DNA of 35,780 nucleotides, taken from the NCBI GenBank assembly GCA_035461305.1, contig DATHVN010000207.1, positions 1 to 35,780 on the forward strand, written 5' to 3'. The notes beneath the pieces were generated by a model. It saw only the letters and a program-made list of their open reading frames with translations, was not told where the DNA came from and searched no databases. How positions within the stretch are numbered: the first letter of the stretch is position 1; each line of letters opens with the position of its first letter. Of the stretch, positions 27,977-35,291 are shown piece after piece. The DNA comes from Euzebyales bacterium (GTDB taxonomy: Bacteria; Actinomycetota; Nitriliruptoria; Euzebyales; JAHELV01). Position numbers and translations under genes: made by a program.

Positions 27977-29539
27977 TTACAGAGTGTTATTGCGGATCGA
28001 CGACGCCCCGCTGATCCCCGGCATCGTGAGAAGCTCGAGGGCCACGCCGTACGACACCAGGTGCGCCCCGTCCCGGGGGTCGCGGCCCGTCAGCGTGGCG
28101 ACACGGTCCAAACGGTACGCCAGGGTGTGGCGGTGGATGCGCAGCTCCGCCGCCGCCGGCCCGGGACGGCACCCGTGCGCGAGGTAGGCACGCAGGCTCG
28201 CGATCAGTGCCGGCGAGCCGTCGTCCCGATCCAGCAGCGGACCGAGCATCCGGCTGACGAAGGCATCCGATGCCTCCGTTGCGCCCGTCCCGGCCAGGAA
28301 GCCCGACACACCCAGCGTGTCGACGGTGACCTCGATGCCCTCGCCGGCCTGCACCACGGCGGCGGCGGCCTCGCGCAGCGCGGTCGCCAGGCCGCCGATG
28401 TCGCGCTGCACGTTGCTGCGTCCCACCCGCAGCGGGCCGAGCACACGTGCGCGCGCCGCATCCATGACGTCCCGGCCCACCCGTGCCGCGGCAGGCTGCA
28501 CGACGAGGTGCACCATGTCGTCGATCATGCCCGCGGCCACGGAGTCGCCACCGACTGCATCCTCGACCACACGGCACACGGTCGCCGTCGGCGTGCCCGG
28601 CGGAGCAGCCACAGCCAGCACGTGGTACGGCGCCCCCGGATCGAGGCCGAGCCCCGCGAGGCGATCGGCGAGCTGGTTGGTGCCCGCCCGCCCGGTGCGC
28701 GCGTCATCGAGCATCGCGCCGACCGTCGCGCGCCGCTGCGCTCTGGCCGACACACCCCGCGACAGCGCGACCGCGGCCGCCGAGACCGCCTGCTCGAGCA
28801 GCAACATCTGGCTGTCGTCGAGCTCGACCCGCGACACGACCGCGAGCACGGCCTCGATCTCGTCGGCGGCCCGCACCGGCGCAGCGGTCACGATCCGGTC
28901 GCCCAGCATGAACCGCACCCTCGCCCGTGGACGCGGCGGCAGCACCGCCCACAGCCGGCCGGGGTCGACGGCGCCGTCGGCGACCCCGTGCCGTGCGAGC
29001 ACGTGGCCGAACGCGTCGAACAACGCCACGTCGACGCCGGCGATCGCCCGGGCAGTGACCGCCAACACCTCGTCGATCCCGCCACCCGACGTGACGGCGG
29101 CAAGCATCCGGCGGTGCAGGTCCAGGGCCCGGCGCAGGCCGAGGTCATGGGCCTCGAACACGCGCCGAGACACGTACCGGGTCACGGCGATGAACGGCAC
29201 CTCGTAGGGCACCGTGAACAGGGGGAGCCCACGACGGTCCGCCTCGGCGAGCATCGCCGGCGGTACCGCGTCCAGCCAGATGCCGACACCGAAGCCGACG
29301 GCGGGGCACCCGACACGGTCGAGGCCTGCGATCAGGTCCCGCTGGAGATCAGCGTCGTCCTTGACGGCCAGCCCGGTGGTGAGCAGCAGCTCGCCACCCT
29401 CCAGCCATGGCGTCGGATCGGGGGTCTCGCTGATGTGCGCCCAGCGGATCGGGTCGGTGCGCCCGACGCCGGCGGCGCCGGCCACGAGCTCGAGCCCGAG
29501 ATCCGCGTCGGCCAGCAGCTGACGCACCCCGATGCTCAC
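27977..29539 (-). CDS. PucR-family transcriptional regulator
   Basis: This 520-residue regulator has the N-terminal PucR domain (about 5-120, with WLEGGELLLTTGLA and LPLFTVPYEVPF), a central degenerate nucleotidyl-cyclase-like domain (about 280-400), and a C-terminal helix-turn-helix of the CdaR/PucR type (AYLAHGCRPGPAAAELRIHRHTLAYRLDRV). It is divergent from an aminobutyraldehyde dehydrogenase gene; in Streptomyces a PucR-like protein (EpuRI) represses polyamine catabolism genes, so a similar role is likely. GTG 29539 has no clear ribosome site, but an 11-codon leader frame from a leaderless promoter ends in a GTGA overlap with it. Confidence 0.88.
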   Translation of the reverse strand: MSIGVRQLLADADLGLELVAGAAGVGRTDPIRWAHISETPDPTPWLEGGELLLTTGLAVKDDADLQRDLIAGLDRVGCPAVGFGVGIWLDAVPPAMLAEADRRGLPLFTVPYEVPFIAVTRYVSRRVFEAHDLGLRRALDLHRRMLAAVTSGGGIDEVLAVTARAIAGVDVALFDAFGHVLARHGVADGAVDPGRLWAVLPPRPRARVRFMLGDRIVTAAPVRAADEIEAVLAVVSRVELDDSQMLLLEQAVSAAAVALSRGVSARAQRRATVGAMLDDARTGRAGTNQLADRLAGLGLDPGAPYHVLAVAAPPGTPTATVCRVVEDAVGGDSVAAGMIDDMVHLVVQPAAARVGRDVMDAARARVLGPLRVGRSNVQRDIGGLATALREAAAAVVQAGEGIEVTVDTLGVSGFLAGTGATEASDAFVSRMLGPLLDRDDGSPALIASLRAYLAHGCRPGPAAAELRIHRHTLAYRLDRVATLTGRDPRDGAHLVSYGVALELLTMPGISGASSIRNNTL

Positions 29540-29571
29540 GGGACGAGCCGGAACACCCGACTGTGCGCCAT
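29536..29571 (-). CDS. possible 11-residue leader peptide before the PucR gene
   Basis: ATG 29571 lies 7 bases after a TATGAT -10 box, so the transcript should begin at this ATG. The 11-codon frame ends with TGA (29538-29536) inside the GTG of the regulator gene (GTGA). It could supply ribosomes by coupling. No similarity is recognised. Confidence 0.4.
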   Translation of the reverse strand: MAHSRVFRLVP

Positions 29572-29578
29572 GTGTCCA

Positions 29579-29626
29579 ATCATATCGGAGCACAACGCCC
29601 GATCGTTGTGGAAGTCTTCGACAACG
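29579..29626. promoter_or_regulatory. pucR promoter and operator candidate
   Basis: On the minus strand TATGAT (29579-29584) is a good -10 box for the regulator gene. Just upstream is a perfect 7-bp dyad, CACAACG (29591-29597) N6 CGTTGTG (29604-29610), overlapping the -35 position, with a further half site ACAACG at 29621-29626. The placement fits autoregulation and control of the divergent dehydrogenase gene, probably by the PucR-type protein itself. Confidence 0.55.
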
Positions 29627-29776
29627 CTTGGCCACATGGCTGAGGACGCGGAGTGGGACCGCTTCGTAAGCTGACGTCCTCATCGCGCACGCCACCACAA
29701 CGTCGCGGAGCCGTCCCGCACGAACGACGTCATCGGCGGCTCCGTCGGACAGGACACTGAGGCAAAGGAGCTCGTC

Positions 29777-31213
29777 GTGGCCGACCGGACCGTCCAGAAC
29801 TTCATCGATGGCGAACTGCGGCCGATCAGCGACGGCAGGATGGCCCCGCTGACCGACCCCGCGACCGGGACCGAGTTCGCCCAGGCACCCATCTCGGGCC
29901 CCGCCGACATCGACGCGGCGTGCAGGGCCGCCGCCCGTGCGTTCGAGACCTGGCGGCGCTTCACACCCGCTGAGCGCAGCCTCGCGCTGCTGCGCATCGC
30001 CGATGCGTTCGAGGAGCACGGCGAGGAGCTGATCCGGGCCGAGTGCGACAACACCGGCAAGCCGTACCAGCTCACGCTCGACGAGGAGCTGCCACCAGCC
30101 TGCGACCAGATCCGCTTCTTCGCGGGAGCCGCGCGGGTGCTCGAGGGCCGGGCGGCCGCGGAGTACATGGCCGGGCACACGTCGATGGTCCGCCGCGAGC
30201 CGGTGGGCGTCTGCGCGCAGGTCACGCCGTGGAACTATCCGCTGATGATGGCGGTCTGGAAGTTCGCCCCCGCGATCGCCGCCGGCAACACCGTCGTGCT
30301 CAAGCCGTCCGACACCACCCCGGTCAGCACGGTGATGATGGCCGAGATCATGGCCGAGTTTCTGCCCCCCGGCGTGTTCAACGTGGTCTGCGGCGACCGC
30401 GACACGGGGCGTGCCCTCGTGGCCCACGACATCCCCGACATGGTGTCCGTGACCGGCAGCGTCCGGGCCGGCCGGCAGGTCGCCGAGGCGGCAGCCGCCG
30501 ACCTCAAGCGCGTGCACCTGGAGCTGGGCGGCAAGGCCCCCGTCATCGTGTTCGACGACGCCGACCTCGAGGGCGCCGCCGAGATGATCGCCGGCGCCGG
30601 GTACTTCAACGCCGGGCAGGACTGCACCGCCGCCACCCGCGTGCTCGCGGGGCCGGGCATCCACGACGACTTCGTGTCCGCGCTCGCCGACCAGGCGAAG
30701 GCGACCACCACGGGTGGGCCCTACGACGAGGGCGTCGACTACGGCCCGCTCAACAACGCCGACCAGCTCGCGCGCGTCTCCGGCTTCTTCGAGCGCCGTC
30801 CCGACCACGCACAGATCGTCACGGGCGGCAACCGCGCAGGTGTCGGCGACGGGTTCTTCTGGCAGCCCACCGTGGTCGCCGACCTGCGCCAGGACGACGA
30901 GATGATCCAGACCGAGATCTTCGGGCCGGTGATCACCGTCCAGCGCTTCGACGACGAGGAGAAGGCGCTGGCCTGGGGCAACGACGTGGAGTACGGCCTC
31001 GCCGCCAGCGTCTGGACGAAGGACCACGGCCGCGCGATGCGCATGGCGGCCGGCCTCGACTTCGGCTGCGTGTGGATCAACACCCATATCCCGATCGTCG
31101 CCGAGATGCCTCACGGCGGGTTCAAGCACACCGGCCACGGCAAGGACCTGTCGATGTACGGGTTTGAGGAGTACACACGGATCAAGCACGTAATGAGCAA
31201 CATCGAGGTGTGA
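29777..31213 (+). CDS. gamma-aminobutyraldehyde dehydrogenase
   Basis: This NAD(P)+-dependent aldehyde dehydrogenase of 478 residues should oxidise 4-aminobutyraldehyde or related aminoaldehydes to GABA-type amino acids. The catalytic set is complete: Asn153 in PWNYP, Glu249 in LELGGK and Cys283 in GQDCTAATR. The N-terminus [24 protein letters not shown] and the late [25 protein letters not shown] resemble PatD-type enzymes. GTG 29777 has AAAGGAG 6 bases upstream. It is divergent from the PucR-type regulator and heads an operon with the aminotransferases and alanine dehydrogenase. Betaine-aldehyde dehydrogenase activity is a less likely alternative. Confidence 0.9.
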   Translation: MADRTVQNFIDGELRPISDGRMAPLTDPATGTEFAQAPISGPADIDAACRAAARAFETWRRFTPAERSLALLRIADAFEEHGEELIRAECDNTGKPYQLTLDEELPPACDQIRFFAGAARVLEGRAAAEYMAGHTSMVRREPVGVCAQVTPWNYPLMMAVWKFAPAIAAGNTVVLKPSDTTPVSTVMMAEIMAEFLPPGVFNVVCGDRDTGRALVAHDIPDMVSVTGSVRAGRQVAEAAAADLKRVHLELGGKAPVIVFDDADLEGAAEMIAGAGYFNAGQDCTAATRVLAGPGIHDDFVSALADQAKATTTGGPYDEGVDYGPLNNADQLARVSGFFERRPDHAQIVTGGNRAGVGDGFFWQPTVVADLRQDDEMIQTEIFGPVITVQRFDDEEKALAWGNDVEYGLAASVWTKDHGRAMRMAAGLDFGCVWINTHIPIVAEMPHGGFKHTGHGKDLSMYGFEEYTRIKHVMSNIEV

Positions 31214-31235
31214 ACGGGATGACTGAGGCCTTGCG

Positions 31236-31381
31236 CAGCGACAGGTCACTTGGAGACCTCGACCAGCGACAGCGACAGGTCACGTGGAGACCTCGAGCAG
31301 CGACAGCGACAGGTCACGTGGAGACCTCGAGCAGCGACAGCGACAGGTCCCTCGAGCAGCGACCGCGATAGGTCACGTGGA
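31236..31381 (+). repeat. 34-bp tandem repeat array ending at the aminotransferase ATG
   Basis: Five adjoining copies: a variant first copy (31236-31263), two identical 34-bp copies (31264-31297, 31298-31331), a 25-bp copy lacking 9 central bases (31332-31356) and a last diverged copy (31357-31381) that runs directly into ATG 31382. The unit begins CAGCGACAGCGACAGGTCAC and continues GTGGAGACCTCGAG. Each contains AGGT placed like a Shine-Dalgarno and, in full copies, the dyad AGGTC-N7-GACCT. A 50-codon frame from ATG 31219 crosses the array, but the repeat length is not a multiple of 3, so it is not a peptide repeat. Confidence 0.9.
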
Positions 31382-32788
31382 ATGACGGCACACAACACCC
31401 TGGCCGACGGCCACCTCTGGCTGCACTTCACCCGCACGCACGACTGGATGGGCCCCGAGCCGTCCGTCCCGGTGCTCGACCGCGGCGAGGGCTGCTATGT
31501 CTGGGATGTCGCCGGCCGGCGCTACCTCGACGGGTTGTCGGCGCTGTTCTGCGTGCAGGTCGGCTACGGGCGGTCCGAAATGGTCGAGGCGGCGGCGACG
31601 CAGATGGCCCGGCTGCCGTTCGCGACCAACTGGGCGACCGCGCACCAGCCGGCGATCGACCTCGCCGCCCAGCTCGCAGAGCGCTTCCCGGGCGACCTGA
31701 ACCACGCGTTCTTCGTAAACTCCGGCTCGGAAGCGGTCGAGTCGGCGATCAAGCTCGCCCGCCAGTACCACAGCGCCCGAGGCGAGCACCAGCGGCAGAA
31801 GATCATCAGCCGGGTCTACGCCTACCACGGCACCACGCTCGGAGCGTTGGGCGTCACCGGGCTCGAGGCGCTGTCCGACCCATTCCAGCCGCTGGTCCCG
31901 GGCCACATCCACGTGCCCAACACCAACGCGTACCGACCGCAGGTCGAGGACCCCGCCGGCGCGATCGAGGAGGCGATCGTCGACGCCGGGCCCGAGACCG
32001 TGTCGGCGGTGTTCCTCGAACCGGTCCAGAACGCCGGCGGCTGTTTCGTGCCGCCCGCGGGCTACTTCCAGCGCGTGCGGGAGATCTGCGACCGGCACGG
32101 GGTGCTGCTGGTCTCCGACGAGGTCATCTGTGCGTTCGGCCGGCTCGGCAGCTGGACCGGCGCCGAGAGGTACGAGTACCTGCCCGACATCATCACGTTC
32201 GCCAAGGGCGTCACGTCGGCCTACGCCCCGCTGGGCGGCATGGTGTTCCGCTCCGAGCTGGCCCGCGCGCTCAACAAGGAGCCGACCGATATGTTCCTGC
32301 ACGGGTCGACGTGGGGCGGCCATCCGGTCGCGTGCGCCGTCGCGTCGGCGAACATCGGTGTGTTCGAGTCCGACGACGTGCTCGGCAACGTGCAGCGCAA
32401 CGAGCAGTGGTTCAGCGACCAGCTCCACGAGCTGCAGGCGCGTCACGACATCGTGGGCGACGTCCGCGGCACCGGCTACTTCTGGGCACTGGAGCTGGTC
32501 AAGGACCGGGACCGCAAGATCGGCTTCGACGCCGGCGAGACCGAGGAGCTGCTGCGCGGCTTCCTGTCACGCCGCCTGCTGGAGCTCGGCCTGATCTGCC
32601 GCGCGGACGACCGCGACGAGCCGGTGATCCAGATCTCGCCGCCGCTGGTGGCCGACCGGGTCGTGCTCGGCGAGCTGGTCGGCACGCTCGACACGGTGCT
32701 CGGCGAGGCACGAGCGCGGCTCGAGCCCGGGCGAACCGCGCCGGCCCCCGACCGGGCACCCGGCGGACCTGGCACGACCAGTCCCTGA
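31382..32788 (+). CDS. class III aminotransferase (putrescine/omega-amino acid type)
   Basis: This PLP enzyme of 468 residues belongs to the class III (subgroup II) aminotransferases that take omega-amino groups from polyamines or beta-amino acids, usually with pyruvate as acceptor. PLP motifs: NSGSEAVESAIKLAR (113-127), YHGTTLGALGVTG (149-161), SDEVICAFGR (245-254, Asp246) and TFAKGVTSAY with Lys275 as the Schiff-base lysine. The start at 31382 coincides with the end of a tandem repeat that supplies the AGGT; a longer open frame only reads through the repeat. The C-terminal Pro/Gly-rich tail is unusual. It follows the aminobutyraldehyde dehydrogenase gene and precedes alanine dehydrogenase. 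Confidence 0.9.
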   Translation: MTAHNTLADGHLWLHFTRTHDWMGPEPSVPVLDRGEGCYVWDVAGRRYLDGLSALFCVQVGYGRSEMVEAAATQMARLPFATNWATAHQPAIDLAAQLAERFPGDLNHAFFVNSGSEAVESAIKLARQYHSARGEHQRQKIISRVYAYHGTTLGALGVTGLEALSDPFQPLVPGHIHVPNTNAYRPQVEDPAGAIEEAIVDAGPETVSAVFLEPVQNAGGCFVPPAGYFQRVREICDRHGVLLVSDEVICAFGRLGSWTGAERYEYLPDIITFAKGVTSAYAPLGGMVFRSELARALNKEPTDMFLHGSTWGGHPVACAVASANIGVFESDDVLGNVQRNEQWFSDQLHELQARHDIVGDVRGTGYFWALELVKDRDRKIGFDAGETEELLRGFLSRRLLELGLICRADDRDEPVIQISPPLVADRVVLGELVGTLDTVLGEARARLEPGRTAPAPDRAPGGPGTTSP

Positions 32789-32816
32789 CCACGACCGGTT
32801 CCGGACAGGAGCGCAC

Positions 32817-33872
32817 ATGCTGATCGGCCTTCCCACCGAGATCAAGGACCGCGAGCGCCGCGTGGCGCTCGATCCGAACGCCGTCGCCGCTGCGGTCAAG
32901 GCCGGTCACCCCGTGGTCGTGCAGGCCGGAGCCGGTGTGGGAGCGGGCTTCGACGACACCGAGTACGAGAAGGCCGGTGCCCAGATCGTCGAGGGCGCGG
33001 ACGATGCCTGGGCCGCCGACCTGGTCGTCAAGGTCAAGGAGCCACAGCCCAGCGAGTTCGCGTACTTCCGCGACGATCTGACGCTGTTCACCTACCTGCA
33101 CCTGGCGGCCGAGCCCGATCTGGCGCACGCCCTGGCGTCCGCCGGCGTCGCCGCCTACGCGTACGAGACCCTGACCGAAAAGGGCAAGCTGCCGCTGCTG
33201 GCACCGATGAGCGAGATCGCCGGGCGGACCGCACCGATCGCAGGCGCCACGTACCTGGCCGCCCACCTTGGCGGCTCCGGTGTGCTGATCGGTGGCGCGG
33301 CCGGCGTGCCACAGGCGCGGGTGGTCGTGGTCGGGCTCGGCGTCGCCGGTGGGCTCGCCGCGCGTGGCGCGAGGGGCCTCGACGCGGTCGTGATCGGCGT
33401 CGACGTCGACCTCGCAAGGCTCGGCGAGGCCGCCCACGACGGCGACGTGACCACAACGGTCGCGTCCAACGAGCGCGCGGTCGGCGAGGTCGTCCACGAC
33501 GCGGACATGGTCATCGGTGCGGCGCTGGTCCCCGGTGCCCGGGCACCGGTCGTGGTCACCGAGGAGCACGTCGCGTCGATGCGACCGGGATCGGTCATCG
33601 TGGACCTCGCGATCGACCAGGGCGGGTGCATCGAGACCGGGCGCCCGACCACGCTGTCGGACCCCATCTACGTCGCGCACGAGGTCGTGCACTACTGCGT
33701 GACGAACGTGCCCGGTCAGTACCCGCGCACCGCGAGCCGCGCGCTGTCGGCCGCCGTGACGCCGCGCCTGCTGGCGCTGCTCGACGACCCCGAGTCCCCC
33801 AGGCTCACCGGTGCGCTCAACGTCCACCGCGGCGAGATCATCCACCCGGCCGTGGCGGAGGCGCTCGCATGA
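32817..33872 (+). CDS. ald: alanine dehydrogenase
   Basis: This 351-residue enzyme interconverts L-alanine and pyruvate plus ammonia with NAD+. The N-terminal MLIGLPTEIKDRERRVALDP carries the conserved Arg15. LVVKVKEP with the catalytic Lys (about 74) and YLHLA with His95 match alanine dehydrogenase. The NAD-binding loop is VVGLGVAGGLAARGA (172-186). The length is slightly below the usual 370. Between two transaminase genes its likely job is to turn alanine back into pyruvate, keeping the amino acceptor available. A transhydrogenase alpha subunit was considered, but the active-site set and lack of a beta-subunit gene argue against it. ATG 32817 is preceded by AGGAG. Confidence 0.92.
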   Translation: MLIGLPTEIKDRERRVALDPNAVAAAVKAGHPVVVQAGAGVGAGFDDTEYEKAGAQIVEGADDAWAADLVVKVKEPQPSEFAYFRDDLTLFTYLHLAAEPDLAHALASAGVAAYAYETLTEKGKLPLLAPMSEIAGRTAPIAGATYLAAHLGGSGVLIGGAAGVPQARVVVVGLGVAGGLAARGARGLDAVVIGVDVDLARLGEAAHDGDVTTTVASNERAVGEVVHDADMVIGAALVPGARAPVVVTEEHVASMRPGSVIVDLAIDQGGCIETGRPTTLSDPIYVAHEVVHYCVTNVPGQYPRTASRALSAAVTPRLLALLDDPESPRLTGALNVHRGEIIHPAVAEALA

Positions 33873-33893
33873 GGCCCCGGCGCGGCACCGTCC

Positions 33894-33963
33894 TGACCTC
33901 AGACAGCGTCAGCGACAGGTCACATCCATGACCTCAGACAGCGTCAGCGACAGGTCGCATCAA
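33894..33963 (+). repeat. 35-bp tandem duplication ending at the second aminotransferase ATG
   Basis: Two 35-bp copies (33894-33928 and 33929-33963) differ at a few bases near their ends. The unit contains TGACCTCAGACAGCGTCAGC followed by GACAGGTCAC or GACAGGTCGC. Each copy ends with the A of an ATG followed by AC: ATG 33928 and the real start ATG 33963. The core CAGCGACAGGTC is shared with the array at 31236-31381. Confidence 0.88.
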
Positions 33964-33966
33964 TGA
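33928..33966 (+). CDS. possible 12-residue leader peptide created by the duplication
   Basis: ATG 33928, at the end of the first repeat copy and with its own AGGT, opens a 12-codon frame whose TGA (33964-33966) overlaps the aminotransferase ATG 33963. Ribosomes starting at the upstream copy would terminate on the real start. It may be coupling or simply a by-product of the duplication. Confidence 0.35.
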   Translation: MTSDSVSDRSHQ

Positions 33967-35213
33967 CGGCGACTCCGGCGTTCCTGCATCCCTTCGCGCG
34001 GCCCGCGGCCGGCGTCGACGAGTTCCTCACGATCACGCGCGGCGAGGGCGCCACGCTGTGGGACGACCATGGCAACGACTACGTCGACGCCATGGCGGGG
34101 CTGTGGTACTGCAACGTGGGCTACGGACGGGACGAGATCGCCGAGGCGGTCGCCGGTCGGCTGCGGGACCTGGGCGCGTACCACGCGTTCGAGCGCTTCA
34201 CGCCGCCGGTCGCCGACGCGCTGGCCGACCGCATCAGCGGGCTGGCGCCCGAGCCGGGCTCGCGGGTGTTCTTCACCAGCAGCGGTTCGGAGGCGGTGGA
34301 CTCGGCCATGAAGATCGCGCGGCTGACCCACGCCCTGGCTGGCGAGCCGCGACGCACGGTGATCGTAAGTCGCCGGCCGAGCTACCACGGTGTCACCTAC
34401 GGTGGGGTCACGGCGACGGGGCTCCCGGCCAACCAGGAGGGGTTCGGGCCGTTGCTGCCCGACGTCGTCCAGGTCGACAAGGACGACCTCGACGCGCTTC
34501 GGGCCCTGTTCGTGGCCCAGGGCGATCGCGTCGCCGCCGTCATCGCCGAACCCGTGATCGGTGCCCCCGGCGTCTACCCGCCCGCATCGGGCTACCTCGA
34601 GAGCATCCGCGGTCTGTGCGACGAGCACGGCGCGCTGCTCATCTGCGACGAGGTCATCTGTGGGTTCGGACGGCTGGGCACGTGGTGGGGGTCCCAGCAC
34701 TACGGCGTCCGCCCCGACATGACGACCTTCGCCAAGGCCGTAACGTCGGGCTACCAACCGCTGGGTGGGGTCGTGATCGCGCCGTCGGTGGCCGACGTGC
34801 TCGCCAAGGACCCTCAGACCGTGCTGCGGCACGGCCACACCTACAGCGGCCACCCCGCCGCGTGCGCCGCGGCGATGGCCGCGCTCACGATCACAGAGCG
34901 CGAGGATCTGTTGTCTCGGGCGGTGATGGTCGGTGAGCGGCTGGGGGCGGGCCTGCGTGGCCTGCTCGACGCAGGACTCGTGGCCGAGGTCCGGGGCGCC
35001 GGCGCCGTGTTCGGCGTCGGCCTTCATCCACACACCGCTGCGTTCGATGTGCGCGAAGCACTGCTCGCCGAGGGCGTCATCGTGCGTCCGATCGGCACGT
35101 CGACCCTGGCGTTGTGCCCGCCGCTCGTCATCACCGACGCCCAGATCGACGACTGCGTCGCCGCCCTGGTGCGGGTGCTCGACGCGCTCGGCGGGGCGGC
35201 TGGCCCGTCATAG
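33963..35213 (+). CDS. class III aminotransferase (second copy in cluster)
   Basis: This PLP enzyme of 416 residues is in the same class as the first aminotransferase but clearly diverged. Motifs: SSGSEAVDSAMKIAR (106-120), YHGVTYGGVTATG (141-153), CDEVICGFGRLG (228-239, Asp229) and TFAKAVTSGYQPLGG with Lys258 bound to PLP. LWYCNVGYGRDEIAEA is typical of omega-amino acid:pyruvate transaminases. It may act on GABA or beta-alanine made by the dehydrogenase, whereas the other copy acts on the diamine, but this division is inference. The start sits exactly at the end of a 35-bp duplication. Confidence 0.9.
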   Translation: MTATPAFLHPFARPAAGVDEFLTITRGEGATLWDDHGNDYVDAMAGLWYCNVGYGRDEIAEAVAGRLRDLGAYHAFERFTPPVADALADRISGLAPEPGSRVFFTSSGSEAVDSAMKIARLTHALAGEPRRTVIVSRRPSYHGVTYGGVTATGLPANQEGFGPLLPDVVQVDKDDLDALRALFVAQGDRVAAVIAEPVIGAPGVYPPASGYLESIRGLCDEHGALLICDEVICGFGRLGTWWGSQHYGVRPDMTTFAKAVTSGYQPLGGVVIAPSVADVLAKDPQTVLRHGHTYSGHPAACAAAMAALTITEREDLLSRAVMVGERLGAGLRGLLDAGLVAEVRGAGAVFGVGLHPHTAAFDVREALLAEGVIVRPIGTSTLALCPPLVITDAQIDDCVAALVRVLDALGGAAGPS

Positions 35214-35244
35214 CGTCCGCCCGGAGACGGGGCACAGCCGGTTC

Positions 35245-35266
35245 CCGCCGGCACCGACGCCGGCGG
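35245..35266 (+). other. hairpin between aminotransferase and PotD-like gene
   Basis: CCGCCGGC (35245-35252) and GCCGGCGG (35259-35266) form a perfect 8-bp stem with a 6-base loop, 31 bases after the aminotransferase stop and just before the PotD-like ribosome site. It could be a terminator or an mRNA processing and stability element. There is no T-run. Confidence 0.4.
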
Positions 35267-35291
35267 AGCGATGAACGAAGGAGCAAGCACC

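Noticed and set aside
27905-29674. 589-codon plus-strand open frame opposite the PucR gene
   Set aside because: It is the shadow of a well-supported regulator gene on the minus strand and has no recognisable domain.
31250-31381. N-terminal extension of the first aminotransferase
   Set aside because: The extra 44 codons are translation of the tandem repeat, and homologous enzymes start near MTAHNTLADGHLW.
31236-31381. CRISPR-like array
   Set aside because: The copies abut one another with no unique spacers, one has an internal deletion, and there are no cas genes.
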